64,000 nt of DNA from an uncultured Tolumonas sp. (GCF_963678185.1 NZ_OY782757.1:3004001-3068000), one strand, 5' to 3'. Counted from the first letter of the stretch, positions 37,229-46,400 are shown. Numbers and translations: made by a program. The notes: a model not told the origin generated them from the letters alone.

Positions 37229-37314
37229 TATTATCTCGTTCAACAACTTAGACGGTATACAGGTAGAGTGTGCAGATGACAGGGGGGCTGCCATCCGCAC
37301 GAGGTAACAAGGTG

Positions 37315-38634
37315 TTATGCAGTCACAGGTTGGCCAGCGTGTGCTTCAGCGGCCGTTTCTTCTTCCTGTTTCAGCAGGGTACGTTCGTACGCTTTCAGGA
37401 ATGGGTAATACATCACCGCAGACATCGCCATACATACCAGGCACATGATCACCGGGCTAAAGGCCCAGTTAGCAGCCCAGGATGCACCCAGCGGGGCTGG
37501 GCTGGTCCACGGTGTCAGTGACACGACGCGTGCCACTAAACCCATGCTGGTAGCAACATACGCCAGCACCGCATTGACCATTGGCACCAGAATGAATGGC
37601 AGGAAGAACACTGGGTTCATCACGATTGGCGCACCGAACAGGATCGGTTCGTTGATGTTAAACAGCCCCGGTACCACACCCATTTTGCCAATGGTGCGCA
37701 GGTGAATGGCTTTACTGCGCAGCAGCAGGAAGGCCAGTGGCAGGGTTGAACCAACACCACCGATCAACAGATAGTGATCCCAGAAACCTTGCAGATAGAT
37801 ATGGGTTAATTCACCACCGGAAGCCAGTGCGGCTTGGTTTTCCGCCAGATTGGCCATCCAGAATGGGTTCATGATGCCGGTGACGATCAGTGCACCGTGA
37901 ATACCGGCAAACCACAAAACCTGACAGATAAACAAAGAGATCAGAATGGCTGGCAAGCTGTCAGACGCAGATACCAATGGTTTCACCAGTGACATGATGG
38001 CTTGTGGCAGGATCATGCCGGTTTCACTTTCGATAAACAGATTCAGCGGGTGCAGCGTCAGGATGATCGCCAGCACTGGCACCAGTACTTCAAATGAACG
38101 AGCCACACCGGTCGGCACTTGTTCTGGCAAACGGATGGTGATGTTTTTACGTTTCAGGAACGCATACACCTCGGTGGCATAGATCGCACAGATCAGCGCG
38201 GTAAAGATACCTTGGCCTGAGAAATACTGCGTGGAAATGGTGCCGTCTTTAACCGGTGCCGCCACTAACAGGAACGACATCAGTGACAACAAACCGGTGG
38301 TGATCGGGTCCAGTTTATAGTGACGACCTAAACTGGCGGCAACACCCACGGAAATGAACAGCGTCATCACACCCATACTGAGTTGGAAAGGCAACAACAG
38401 CTGGTTTTGATAGGTTTTGGCAAAATCGAGCCATGCCCGCGCAAAGCCCCATTTGGTTTCCGGATCAAACGGTGGAAAAATAAATACCAGCATGAAACTA
38501 CCGACAATCATAAACGGCAGTGCAGCGATAAAACCATCACGGATGGACGTGATGTATTTCTGTTGCCCCAGTTTGGCGGCCAGTGGCGTGACTGTATCTT
38601 CAATCATCGTCACCATTTTGTCATATGCACTCAT
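37315..38634 (-). CDS. PTS lactose/cellobiose-family IIC permease (first copy)
   Basis: This membrane component of 439 residues resembles CelB/ChbC. It has roughly ten hydrophobic segments, the N-terminal helix IRDGFIAALPFMIVGSF, the conserved ASDSLPAILISLFICQVLWFAGIHGA and GLFNINEPILFGAPIVMNP (substrate-binding NEP). It is 25 bases downstream of IIB and upstream of the GH1 gene in one operon. A second, divergent IIC (39210-40517) shares the same architecture. Confidence 0.93.
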   Translation of the reverse strand: MSAYDKMVTMIEDTVTPLAAKLGQQKYITSIRDGFIAALPFMIVGSFMLVFIFPPFDPETKWGFARAWLDFAKTYQNQLLLPFQLSMGVMTLFISVGVAASLGRHYKLDPITTGLLSLMSFLLVAAPVKDGTISTQYFSGQGIFTALICAIYATEVYAFLKRKNITIRLPEQVPTGVARSFEVLVPVLAIILTLHPLNLFIESETGMILPQAIMSLVKPLVSASDSLPAILISLFICQVLWFAGIHGALIVTGIMNPFWMANLAENQAALASGGELTHIYLQGFWDHYLLIGGVGSTLPLAFLLLRSKAIHLRTIGKMGVVPGLFNINEPILFGAPIVMNPVFFLPFILVPMVNAVLAYVATSMGLVARVVSLTPWTSPAPLGASWAANWAFSPVIMCLVCMAMSAVMYYPFLKAYERTLLKQEEETAAEAHAGQPVTA

Positions 38635-38659
38635 TGCATCATCCTTTGGCGTAGTGTGT

Positions 38660-38971
38660 TTACTTGATCAGAGACAGGGCAAAATCCAGCACCTTATCTC
38701 CGCGTTGCATGCCGTAATCGGGCATTGCGATAGGCTCTACCGGAACACCGAACGGTTTCGCCCGCGACTGTAGATCTGCGAGCATGTATTTCACCTGCGG
38801 CCCAAGTAAAACCACCTGATACTTGGATACCTGTTCATCAAACTCCGCGGCCCCGAAGGCTTTGATCTCCACGGGCAACTGACGTTTTTCTGCTTCAGCG
38901 ACCATTTTTTTCACCAGCAAACTGGTCGACATACCCGCTGAACAACACAGCATAATTTTGTTCATTTCCAA
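38660..38971 (-). CDS. PTS lactose/cellobiose-family IIB component (ChbB-like)
   Basis: This phosphocarrier of 103 residues has its phospho-Cys (Cys10) in LCCSAGMSTSLLVKKM, the family signature, and VVLLGPQVKYML in the middle, as in ChbB. It is the first gene of the leftward operon, facing the divergent regulatory region with LacI-type operators and a CRP site. Confidence 0.94.
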   Translation of the reverse strand: MEMNKIMLCCSAGMSTSLLVKKMVAEAEKRQLPVEIKAFGAAEFDEQVSKYQVVLLGPQVKYMLADLQSRAKPFGVPVEPIAMPDYGMQRGDKVLDFALSLIK

Positions 38972-39019
38972 CTCCTCAACAGCAACTCAACGCAGGCACT
39001 ATATGCCTCAGGAAACAAA

Positions 39020-39037
39020 TGGGAAACCGGTTACCCA
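39020..39037. promoter_or_regulatory. LacI-family operator in the divergent PTS promoter region
   Basis: TGGGAAACCGGTTACCCA is an 18-bp palindrome with one imperfect pair and the central AANCGNTT core of LacI/GalR-family operators. It lies between the two divergent transcription units and agrees at 14 of 18 positions with the operator in the palindrome at 40526-40563. It is probably bound by the LacI-family regulator encoded at 40619-41605. A weaker third match, GATGTAAGCGGTTGCCAC, is at 39121-39138. Confidence 0.75.
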
Positions 39038-39054
39038 TGGTTTCATATTTCCTT

Positions 39055-39070
39055 TGTGAATTGGATCACT
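39055..39070. promoter_or_regulatory. CRP-cAMP site in the divergent PTS promoter region
   Basis: TGTGA-N6-TCACT matches the CRP consensus TGTGA-N6-TCACA except for the last base. Its position between the divergent PTS units, 18 bases from the LacI-type operator, fits joint catabolite activation and substrate-specific repression. Confidence 0.68.
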
Positions 39071-39209
39071 GTTAGGCCGGATCCTGGCATCAGAAATGTG
39101 ATCCAGCTTGGATCTTCTATGATGTAAGCGGTTGCCACAGGTGTCAGGGATTGCTTTTGGAGGTAAAGGCGCTAGTCTGCCAACGAATAAAATGAACGAT
39201 GAGGCAGCA

Positions 39210-40517
39210 ATGGGTTCCTACTGGATGCAGTTGATGGTGTCGGCGATAGAGCAATGGATGACGCCGCTGGCGCGTTATCTGACAAAAAGCCGCTATCTGG
39301 TTGCCCTGCGCGATGGATTCCAGCTTGCCATGCCATTTGTTATTGTGGGCAGTCTCTGCGTGCCATTGCTGTACCCACCTTTTTTACCCGATAGCACCAA
39401 TTGGCTGGCAATCATCTGGAATCACGTTTCCATCGACTATCGTGCGGTCTGGTTACCGCCTTATCAAATTACAATGGGGTTGATTTCGCTGCTGGTTTCT
39501 TTCGGTGCGGCGGCCAGTCTGGCGAAAAGTTATGGTTTACCTGAGCGACTTTCAGGTTTAACCGGTTCAGTTAGCTTTATGTTATTGGCGGGCTTTTATC
39601 AAAATGGTGGTGTGGATGCTCGTTATTTGGGCGGCATGGGCTTATTTACCGCCATCATCGCTGCTATCTATTCTATTGAAATAATACGTTTTTTCTATCA
39701 ACGTAATTGGACTATCCGCGTGCCGGATGAAGTGCCCAAGATCACCTCCAGCGGCTTTCTGCTGATTATTCCGCTGTTTTTTATCCTGATCAGCCTGACG
39801 TTGCTGAATTTATTGTTGCAACAACATTTCGGTGCCGTATTCCCTGAATTGGTGGAAAAAGTCTTCCGCCCGATGATCATCGCCTCAGATAGTTTGCCGG
39901 CGGTGTGGTTGTCCTTACTGATCTGTAACTTATTGTGGTTTATGGGCATTCATGGGGCGTTATTGATCACTGGCATCATGTATCCATTCTGGATGTCGAA
40001 CATACTGGATAATCAGGCCGCATTGGCGGCTGGGCAGGTATTACCACATATCTATGTGCATGCGTTCTGGGATTTTTATCTGTTGATTGGTGGCGTTGGT
40101 TCAACACTGCCGCTGGCGTTTATGGCGTTACGCAGCCGTTCGCTGCAATTACGCTCTGCCGGCAAACTGGGTTTGTTGCCCTCGCTGTTTAATATCAATG
40201 AGCCGATCCTGTTTGGTTTTCCGATTATCATGAACCCGTTGTTTTTAGTGCCATTTCTGTTTGCGCCGCTGTTTAATGCGACACTGGCCTGGTATCTGAC
40301 CGATTGGGGCTGGCTGGATCGTTTTGTTGCTATATTACCCTGGTCGATGCCATCACCGATTGGCGCCGCTTGGTCGGCAAATGGTAGCTGGCGCACGGCG
40401 TTGATGAGCCTGCTTGCTTTCACCAATGCTTGGATCATCTATTACCCGTTCTTCAAAGTGCATGAACGTCTACTGTTAGAAAATAAACGGGCTGTAATGC
40501 AGAAAAAGGGTTATTAA
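39210..40517 (+). CDS. PTS lactose/cellobiose-family IIC permease (second copy)
   Basis: This membrane component of about 435 residues is paralogous to the IIC at 37315-38634: LRDGFQLAMPFVIVGSL, ASDSLPAVWLSLLICNLLWFMGIHGA and SLFNINEPILFGFPIIMNP align segment by segment. It has no adjacent IIA or IIB on its own strand, so it must use the divergently encoded carriers or others elsewhere. The start at 39210 (MGSYWMQLM) follows GAGG; upstream in-frame ATGs at 39192 and 39132 are less convincing. It is followed by the LacI gene. Confidence 0.9.
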   Translation: MGSYWMQLMVSAIEQWMTPLARYLTKSRYLVALRDGFQLAMPFVIVGSLCVPLLYPPFLPDSTNWLAIIWNHVSIDYRAVWLPPYQITMGLISLLVSFGAAASLAKSYGLPERLSGLTGSVSFMLLAGFYQNGGVDARYLGGMGLFTAIIAAIYSIEIIRFFYQRNWTIRVPDEVPKITSSGFLLIIPLFFILISLTLLNLLLQQHFGAVFPELVEKVFRPMIIASDSLPAVWLSLLICNLLWFMGIHGALLITGIMYPFWMSNILDNQAALAAGQVLPHIYVHAFWDFYLLIGGVGSTLPLAFMALRSRSLQLRSAGKLGLLPSLFNINEPILFGFPIIMNPLFLVPFLFAPLFNATLAWYLTDWGWLDRFVAILPWSMPSPIGAAWSANGSWRTALMSLLAFTNAWIIYYPFFKVHERLLLENKRAVMQKKGY

Positions 40518-40525
40518 GCTACAAT

Positions 40526-40563
40526 AATGCTTATATTGGAAAGCGGTTTCCAATATAAGCATT
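40526..40563. promoter_or_regulatory. 38-bp palindrome carrying a LacI-type operator upstream of the regulator gene
   Basis: AATGCTTATATTGGAAA and TTTCCAATATAAGCATT form a perfect 17-bp inverted repeat around GCGG. The central 18 bases, TTGGAAAGCGGTTTCCAA (40536-40553), fit the LacI-family operator pattern and resemble the operator at 39020. It lies 9 bases after the second IIC gene and 56 bases before the LacI gene, suggesting autorepression. In RNA it would form a long hairpin without a good T-run. Confidence 0.8.
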
Positions 40564-40618
40564 TAATCGCAGGACAAAATTTGACATACTGTAAGCAGTA
40601 TTTTCAGAGGCAAAGAAC

Positions 40619-41605
40619 ATGACCACGATTATTGATGTATGTAAGTTGGCCAATGTATCTAAAGCCACCGTTTCTCGGGTCTTAAGTGGTAACCGTAAGG
40701 TGAAAGAAGATACCCGCGATGTGGTGATGCGTGCCGTGGAACAGCTCAACTATCGTCCTAACCAATTGGCGCAGACTCTGGCAACCAAAGTTAGCAACAC
40801 CGTTGGCGTGATCACCAATGGCCTGACTGACAGTCAGCTGGGGCAGATGTTGCGTCAGCTCGATGCGGTGTTGTGGGGGCAGGGACGTAGTTTTATTCTC
40901 GCCAATGGCGTAGATGGTAGCACCTCTCTGGCTGATAAATTGGCCTTTCTGGCTTCCCGCCACTGCGATGCGATTTTGTTGTTAGGTAAAAATTACGATC
41001 AACGCTGGTTCGATGAACTGGATGCCGGCAATTTACCGCCCTTGCTCACCATGAATTTGGCGTTGGAAGATGTAGATGGTGTGCAATTTGATCAGGCACT
41101 GACCGCGGAACTGGCTTGCAACTATCTATATTCACATGGTCACTCCCAGATCGCTGTGTTGCTGGAATCCGGCAGTGGCGGCGAGCAAGTGTTGCAAGGT
41201 TATCGCCGCGCTTTAGAAAATCGCAGCCTGCCATTCAATAAACAACTGGTGGCGCAACATACCGACAGCACGACCGCACTGAGTATGCTGATCAATCGTT
41301 ATATTCCGTTTACCGCCGTACTGGTGCCGGATGATCACCAGGCGATTGAAGTCATTCGCACCTTGGCGCAATACAACATCCAGGTGCCGCAGGAAGTCTC
41401 GGTGATTAGTCTGATGACTGGGATCGAAGGCGAGCGTTATACCCCCGCGATCACTGGTTTTGAAGTACCGGAAGAGAAGATGCTGCAGTCATTATTACGT
41501 TTGCTGGATGATGCCATCAAAGGCGGCGGGCAAGGTGGCACCGATGTTGCGCGTGAATTTATGGGACGTCTGGTGATCCGTCAGTCAGTCCGTTCCATGG
41601 AATAA
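40619..41605 (+). CDS. LacI-family transcriptional regulator of the beta-glucoside PTS locus
   Basis: This repressor of 328 residues begins with the LacI helix-turn-helix and hinge (IIDVCKLANVSKATVSRVLS, about 4-23; LNYRPNQLAQTLATK, about 48-62). A periplasmic-binding-protein-like ligand domain follows. It ends the rightward unit and faces operator-like sites at 39020 and 40536. The effector is probably a phosphorylated beta-glucoside or a related sugar; this is inferred from context only. Confidence 0.93.
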   Translation: MTTIIDVCKLANVSKATVSRVLSGNRKVKEDTRDVVMRAVEQLNYRPNQLAQTLATKVSNTVGVITNGLTDSQLGQMLRQLDAVLWGQGRSFILANGVDGSTSLADKLAFLASRHCDAILLLGKNYDQRWFDELDAGNLPPLLTMNLALEDVDGVQFDQALTAELACNYLYSHGHSQIAVLLESGSGGEQVLQGYRRALENRSLPFNKQLVAQHTDSTTALSMLINRYIPFTAVLVPDDHQAIEVIRTLAQYNIQVPQEVSVISLMTGIEGERYTPAITGFEVPEEKMLQSLLRLLDDAIKGGGQGGTDVAREFMGRLVIRQSVRSME

Positions 41606-41649
41606 CTCTCTTTCTCGCGTCAACGATGTAGCCAATTGCAGATAAAACA

Positions 41650-41667
41650 ACGGGGCTTTCGCCCCGT
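41650..41667 (-). terminator. Terminator downstream of ntrC
   Basis: ACGGGGC and GCCCCGT pair around TTTC/GAAA, with TTGTTTTATC following on the minus strand. It lies four bases past the ntrC stop codon. Confidence 0.75.
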
Positions 41668-41670
41668 GTG

Positions 41671-43095
41671 TTAATTCATATCTAACTCTTTTAGTTTCCG
41701 CGTCAGGGTATTACGCCCCCAACCCAGTAAGCGTGCTGCTTCCTGCTTATGACCATGTGTGTGTTGCAATGCGGTATTCAGCATGATGCGTTCAAATTCG
41801 GGCAACGCTTCCGAAAGAATATCGACTTCACCACGTGCCAGTTTCTGTGCAATCCATTGTTGTAACTGATCCTGCCAGCGTAGGGATACCGGCTCTTTGC
41901 CCGGCGTCTGACGCTCTTCAATCGGGTTCAGCAATTCCGGTGGTAGATCAGAGACCAGCACTTCCTGACCAGAAGCCATGACAGTTAACCAGCGACAGAC
42001 GTTTTCCAGCTGGCGCACGTTACCCGGCCATGGCAGACGGCTAATGTAGGCTTCGGTATCTGCATGCAGCATTTTTGCTTCTACATTCAGCTCTTTTGCT
42101 GCACGCAGTAAGAAATGCTGAGCCAGTTTTGGAATATCTTCACGCCGTTCGCGCAGCGATGGAATATGAATACGAATGACGTTCAGACGATGAAATAAAT
42201 CTTCACGGAAATCGCCAGCTTGCACTCGTTTTTCTAAATCCTGATGGGTTGCGGCAATAATTCGCACATCGACTTGGATCGATTGATGACCACCAACGCG
42301 ATAAAACTGGCCATCGGCTAACACGCGCAACAAACGTGTTTGCACATCGAGTGGCATATCACCGATCTCATCTAAAAACAGGGTACCGCCATTGGCCTGT
42401 TCAAAACGCCCCTGACGAACGCTATTTGCTCCGGTAAACGCGCCTTTTTCATGACCAAACAGTTCTGATTCGATCAGATCTTTTGGTATGGCGGCCATAT
42501 TCAACGCAATAAACGGTTTGGCTGCACGCGGGCTATGACGGTGCAGTGCATGTGCTACCAGTTCTTTACCGGTACCGGATTGGCCATTGATCAGCACGGA
42601 AATAGAGGAGCGAGCCAGACGGCCGATCGCGCGGAAAACTTCCTGCATCGCCGGTGCTTCACCGATAATTTCCGGCGCTGTTGTTGCCACTTGCTGACGC
42701 GCGCGACGCTTATTGCGCTGCTCACGTAAATGGCTTTCAGCACGCTGCACCAGTGCGACGGCTTCATCAATATCAAATGGTTTCGGTAAATACTCGAATG
42801 CACCGCTTTGATAGGCATTCACCGCACTGTCCAGATCCGAATGTGCGGTCATGATGATGACCGGAATATCCGGCTGTTTCTCCTGGATCAACTGCAATAA
42901 GGAGAGTCCATCAATGCCGGGCATACGAATATCCGATACGATGACGTCCGGTATACTCTGATTATTATCCAGTGCAGCTAACAGACTCTCGCCATCTTCA
43001 AATGATTCACATTCAAAATGCTCTGCACTCAGCGCTCGTTCCAGAACCCAGCGGATAGAGCTGTCATCATCGACAATCCAGACTTTGGCTGCCAT
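41671..43095 (-). CDS. ntrC: Nitrogen regulation response regulator NtrC (GlnG)
   Basis: NtrC is the sigma-54-dependent activator of nitrogen-starvation genes. The receiver domain has its phospho-Asp at about 55 ([13 protein letters not shown]). The central AAA+ domain has the Walker [15 protein letters not shown] (sigma-54 contact, in [15 protein letters not shown]) and [12 protein letters not shown]. The C-terminal Fis-type helix-turn-helix is [21 protein letters not shown]. The length of 474 is close to E. coli (469). It lies 14 bases downstream of ntrB. Confidence 0.97.
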   Translation of the reverse strand: MAAKVWIVDDDSSIRWVLERALSAEHFECESFEDGESLLAALDNNQSIPDVIVSDIRMPGIDGLSLLQLIQEKQPDIPVIIMTAHSDLDSAVNAYQSGAFEYLPKPFDIDEAVALVQRAESHLREQRNKRRARQQVATTAPEIIGEAPAMQEVFRAIGRLARSSISVLINGQSGTGKELVAHALHRHSPRAAKPFIALNMAAIPKDLIESELFGHEKGAFTGANSVRQGRFEQANGGTLFLDEIGDMPLDVQTRLLRVLADGQFYRVGGHQSIQVDVRIIAATHQDLEKRVQAGDFREDLFHRLNVIRIHIPSLRERREDIPKLAQHFLLRAAKELNVEAKMLHADTEAYISRLPWPGNVRQLENVCRWLTVMASGQEVLVSDLPPELLNPIEERQTPGKEPVSLRWQDQLQQWIAQKLARGEVDILSEALPEFERIMLNTALQHTHGHKQEAARLLGWGRNTLTRKLKELDMN

Positions 43096-43109
43096 GGTGT
43101 TTATCCTTA

Positions 43110-44162
43110 TTACTTACGAAGCGGTAAATAGATACAAAATTCGGTGTGTCCCGGCCAACTGACACATTCAATACGGCCTTTATGCTGATCAATCAAATTC
43201 TGTGCGATTGATAACCCCAAGCCGGTGCCACCCTCTTTGCCGGTGACCATAGGGTAAAACAAGGTGTCGCGAATACTTTCCGGAATCCCCGGGCCATCAT
43301 CAATAATGCGAATTTCGGCGGCCAGACGATAACGTTTACCGTGGATGGTAATTTGAAATACGGTACGGGTTTTCAGGCGGATCGTGCCTTGCCCGTGCAT
43401 GGCTTCCACCGCATTGCGAACAATATTGAGGAACGCCTGCTGCAGTTGTTCCTGTTCCATCTCGAAATCTGGAATGCTCGGATCATAATCCCGGACGATA
43501 CGAATGCCGGGTGGCAATTCCATCTCGACCAGACGGCGTACTTGTTCCAGCACCGAATGCACATTATGTACCTGATGCCGGCCCGGACGTTGTGGTCCCA
43601 ACAGACGGTCAACCAGATTACGCAAACGATCGGCCTGTGCGATGATAATGCCGGTATATTCTTTTAACTGTTCATCGGGCAGTGCTTTTTCCAGTAACTG
43701 TGCGGCACCCCGTAAACCACCGAGCGGGTTTTTAATTTCGTGAGCAAGACCGCGCACCAGATCGCGGGCGGCCAGTTGCTGGGCATGCTGCTGCTGTTCC
43801 TGACTGATGCGCTTTTGCTGATCAATCTTGCGCAGTTCCATCAGTGCGAGTTGCTCCTGATGGTCATACACGGCAATTACACTGACTTCGACGCTACGTG
43901 GTTCGTTTTCGACCACGAGCGTGACTTCGTTATCGGTAAAGCCCTGACCTGCACGCAAACACTGGCGTAGGCGATCCAGATCTAAGGACAGGTAATCCAC
44001 GACCTGTTCCAGTGCATGATCGACCACGCGCCGGGCACTTACCCCCAGCAGTTGTTCAGCGGCCGGATTGACATATCGGATGATCAGATGCTTATCCAAC
44101 AGCATGACTGCGGTTAGCAGATTATCCAGCAGCATCTTCGGTAAGTCAGGACGGCTTTCCAC
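43110..44162 (-). CDS. ntrB: Nitrogen regulation sensor kinase/phosphatase NtrB (GlnL)
   Basis: NtrB phosphorylates or dephosphorylates NtrC in response to PII. It is a cytoplasmic protein of 350 residues without membrane segments: PAS domain (about 10-110), dimerisation domain with phospho-His about 141 (RGLAHEIKNPLGG) and HATPase domain (IRNAVEAM-type N-box in NIVRNAVEAM, DDGPGIP, GGTGLGLSI). The start is GTG at 44162. Two NtrC-type sites lie directly upstream. Confidence 0.96.
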   Translation of the reverse strand: MESRPDLPKMLLDNLLTAVMLLDKHLIIRYVNPAAEQLLGVSARRVVDHALEQVVDYLSLDLDRLRQCLRAGQGFTDNEVTLVVENEPRSVEVSVIAVYDHQEQLALMELRKIDQQKRISQEQQQHAQQLAARDLVRGLAHEIKNPLGGLRGAAQLLEKALPDEQLKEYTGIIIAQADRLRNLVDRLLGPQRPGRHQVHNVHSVLEQVRRLVEMELPPGIRIVRDYDPSIPDFEMEQEQLQQAFLNIVRNAVEAMHGQGTIRLKTRTVFQITIHGKRYRLAAEIRIIDDGPGIPESIRDTLFYPMVTGKEGGTGLGLSIAQNLIDQHKGRIECVSWPGHTEFCIYLPLRK

Positions 44163-44187
44163 AGTGTTGATCTCCCAAATATAACGC

Positions 44188-44244
44188 GCACCAATAAGGT
44201 GCTAGCTATCGTTGTTTTCTGGTGCGATCGAACCAAAATGGTGC
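44188..44244 (-). promoter_or_regulatory. Tandem NtrC sites upstream of ntrB
   Basis: GCACCAATAAGGTGC (44188-44202) is a perfect GCAC-N7-GTGC site, and GAACCAAAATGGTGC (44230-44244) matches with one change. In E. coli an NtrC site overlaps the glnL promoter and represses it; a similar autoregulation is inferred here. No sigma-54 promoter is visible in this gap. Confidence 0.72.
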
Positions 44245-44261
44245 TGGCACTTCGCGACAGG

Positions 44262-44804
44262 TTACTTGATGGCTGTGACCCGGAACAGATAAACCGTAAT
44301 TGATTCTGAAGATGCAAGTATCTTGCCGCTTTGCGAGATTAATTCAGTTCTTAGCTGGTGTGCACCACGTTCAACATTCGTCGCTTCACAGCTTAGACTG
44401 GCAGGGTTGCAACCATAACGATTGCCATCAACGTAGAGCACTAGCTGCGCTGGATTTTCTGCCGTCAGCGCTGGGCTGAGTTGATTTTGCACCGAGATCC
44501 GCCCTTCATTATCGCGGATAGTTTGTTCAGACTGTGGTGATGAAATACTGAGGGTATAGGCAATAGTTGGCGTGGTTTGTACGGCTGAGGAGGCTGTATT
44601 TTCAGTAACTGGATTGGGATTGTTAGTTGGCGGGTTTACTATTTCAACTTGTTTACTATTCATGGGGTTGCCGGCAACGGGTCTGTCACTGAAATGCGTC
44701 ACTCCCTGCGCATCCGTCCAATAATAGACAGTGGCATTTTCATTTGCAGCCTGCACCGCCCAAGACAATCCGAGAGCGAACCAGATACCTGATATGATTT
44801 TCAT
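44262..44804 (-). CDS. Periplasmic DUF4124-domain protein
   Basis: This is a predicted exported protein of 180 residues with signal peptide MKIISGIWFALGLSWAVQA. A DUF4124 motif follows (TVYYWTDAQGVTHFSDRPV, about 23-41), then a Pro/Thr/Asn-rich linker and a C-terminal beta-rich domain with a Cys pair (YGCNPASLSCEAT). The start at 44804 has AAGGA upstream. Its function is unknown. It sits between glnA and ntrB; E. coli lacks a gene there. It could share the glnA transcript only by readthrough of the terminator between them. Confidence 0.82.
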   Translation of the reverse strand: MKIISGIWFALGLSWAVQAANENATVYYWTDAQGVTHFSDRPVAGNPMNSKQVEIVNPPTNNPNPVTENTASSAVQTTPTIAYTLSISSPQSEQTIRDNEGRISVQNQLSPALTAENPAQLVLYVDGNRYGCNPASLSCEATNVERGAHQLRTELISQSGKILASSESITVYLFRVTAIK

Positions 44805-44869
44805 AGTGCTATTCCTTGCTCGTTGAAATGGATGAAGTACAAATGAAAACATCAGGTTAAATCATAACC

Positions 44870-44898
44870 AAAAAAAAACCCGCCGGAGCGGGTTTTTT
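44870..44898 (-). terminator. Terminator of glnA
   Basis: On the minus strand AACCCGC-TCCG-GCGGGTT is followed by a nine-base T-run. It starts about 17 bases past the glnA stop codon. Confidence 0.92.
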
Positions 44899-44914
44899 CA
44901 GAAACATGACATTC

Positions 44915-46324
44915 TTATACAGAATAGTACATTTCGTATTCAACTGGGTGCGGAGTCATGCGCAGGCGATCTACGTCGATGTTTTTCAGTTCGATGTAAG
45001 CATCGATGAAATCTTCGGAGAATACGCCACCACGAGTCAGGAACTCACGGTCTGCATCCAGCGCTTTCAGAGCTTCGTCTAAAGAACCACAAACTTGTGG
45101 GATCTGAGCCGCTTCTTCTGGTGGCAGGTGATACAGATCTTTGTCTGCAGCATCGCCTGGGTGGATTTTGTTGATGATACCATCCAGACCGGCCATCAAC
45201 TGAGCGGTGAACGCCAGGTATGGGTTAGCTGCTGGATCCGGGAAGCGAACTTCGATACGAGCTGCTTTCGGGCTTGGTACTACTGGAATACGGATTGACG
45301 CTGAACGGTTACGTGCAGAGTAAGCCAGCATTACAGGTGCTTCATAACCAGGAACCAGACGCTTGTAAGAGTTGGTTGATGGGTTAGTGAACGCGTTGAT
45401 AGCTTTAGCGTGTTTGATGATACCGCCGATGTAGAACAGTGCCATTTCTGACAGTCCACCGTAAGCGTCACCAGAGAACAGGTTCACGCCGTCTTTACCC
45501 AGAGACTGGTGACAGTGCATACCTGAACCGTTGTCGCCAAACATTGGTTTTGGCATGAAAGTTACGGTTTTGCCGTAAGCGTGAGCTACGTTATGGATAA
45601 CGTATTTCTGCACCTGAACTTCGTCAGCTTTCTTAGTCATGGTGTTGAAACGAGTTGCGATTTCGTTCTGACCAGCAGTTGCTACTTCGTGGTGATGCGC
45701 TTCAACTACTTGACCCATTTCTTCTAGGATCAAACACATTGCAGAACGCAGATCTTGTGAGGAGTCAACTGGTGCTACTGGGAAGTAACCACCTTTAACG
45801 CCTGGACGGTGACCTTTGTTACCACCTTCGAATTCTTTACCTGAGTTCCATGCTGCTTCAGGATCATCGATCTTGAAGAAAGAACCACTCATGGTGTTTT
45901 CGAAACGAACGTCTTCAAAAATGAAGAATTCTGGTTCTGGTCCGAACAGCACGGTATCAGCGATGCCGCTTGCTTTCAGATATTCTTCAGCACGCTTAGC
46001 GATAGAACGTGGGTCACGATCATAGCCTTGCATGGTTGCTGGTTCCAGAATGTCACAACGAATGATCAAAGTTGATTCTTCGGTGAACGGATCCATCAGG
46101 GCAGTCGTAGCATCAGGCATCAGAACCATGTCTGATTCGTTGATACCTTTCCAACCAGCGATTGAAGAACCATCGAACATTTTACCGTCTTCGAAGAAAT
46201 CTTCGTTGACTTGGTGATGAGGTATAGAAACGTGTTGTTCTTTACCTTTAGTGTCAGTAAAACGCAGATCAACGAATTTAACTTCGTTTTCTTTGATCAT
46301 ATTCAGAACATTTGCAGCGGACAT
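44915..46324 (-). CDS. glnA: Glutamine synthetase, type I
   Basis: GlnA condenses glutamate and ammonia with ATP and is the dodecameric entry point for nitrogen. The 469 residues match GSI-beta enzymes: [34 protein letters not shown], and the adenylylation site Tyr398 in [10 protein letters not shown], which implies control by GlnE. GGAGG precedes the ATG. A sigma-54 promoter and NtrC sites lie upstream. Confidence 0.98.
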   Translation of the reverse strand: MSAANVLNMIKENEVKFVDLRFTDTKGKEQHVSIPHHQVNEDFFEDGKMFDGSSIAGWKGINESDMVLMPDATTALMDPFTEESTLIIRCDILEPATMQGYDRDPRSIAKRAEEYLKASGIADTVLFGPEPEFFIFEDVRFENTMSGSFFKIDDPEAAWNSGKEFEGGNKGHRPGVKGGYFPVAPVDSSQDLRSAMCLILEEMGQVVEAHHHEVATAGQNEIATRFNTMTKKADEVQVQKYVIHNVAHAYGKTVTFMPKPMFGDNGSGMHCHQSLGKDGVNLFSGDAYGGLSEMALFYIGGIIKHAKAINAFTNPSTNSYKRLVPGYEAPVMLAYSARNRSASIRIPVVPSPKAARIEVRFPDPAANPYLAFTAQLMAGLDGIINKIHPGDAADKDLYHLPPEEAAQIPQVCGSLDEALKALDADREFLTRGGVFSEDFIDAYIELKNIDVDRLRMTPHPVEYEMYYSV

Positions 46325-46384
46325 GCTAGCTAACCTCCGGTGTCATTAAAATCAGATAGCGATATTAAAATCTCTTCGCTAAAC

Positions 46385-46400
46385 AGCAAAAAATGCGCCA
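46385..46400 (-). promoter_or_regulatory. Sigma-54 promoter of glnA
   Basis: On the minus strand TGGCGC-ATTTT-TTGCT fits the -24/-12 consensus TGGCAC-N5-TTGCW with one change. It lies about 60 bases upstream of the glnA start and about 100 bases downstream of the NtrC sites, the geometry of E. coli glnAp2. Confidence 0.87.
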
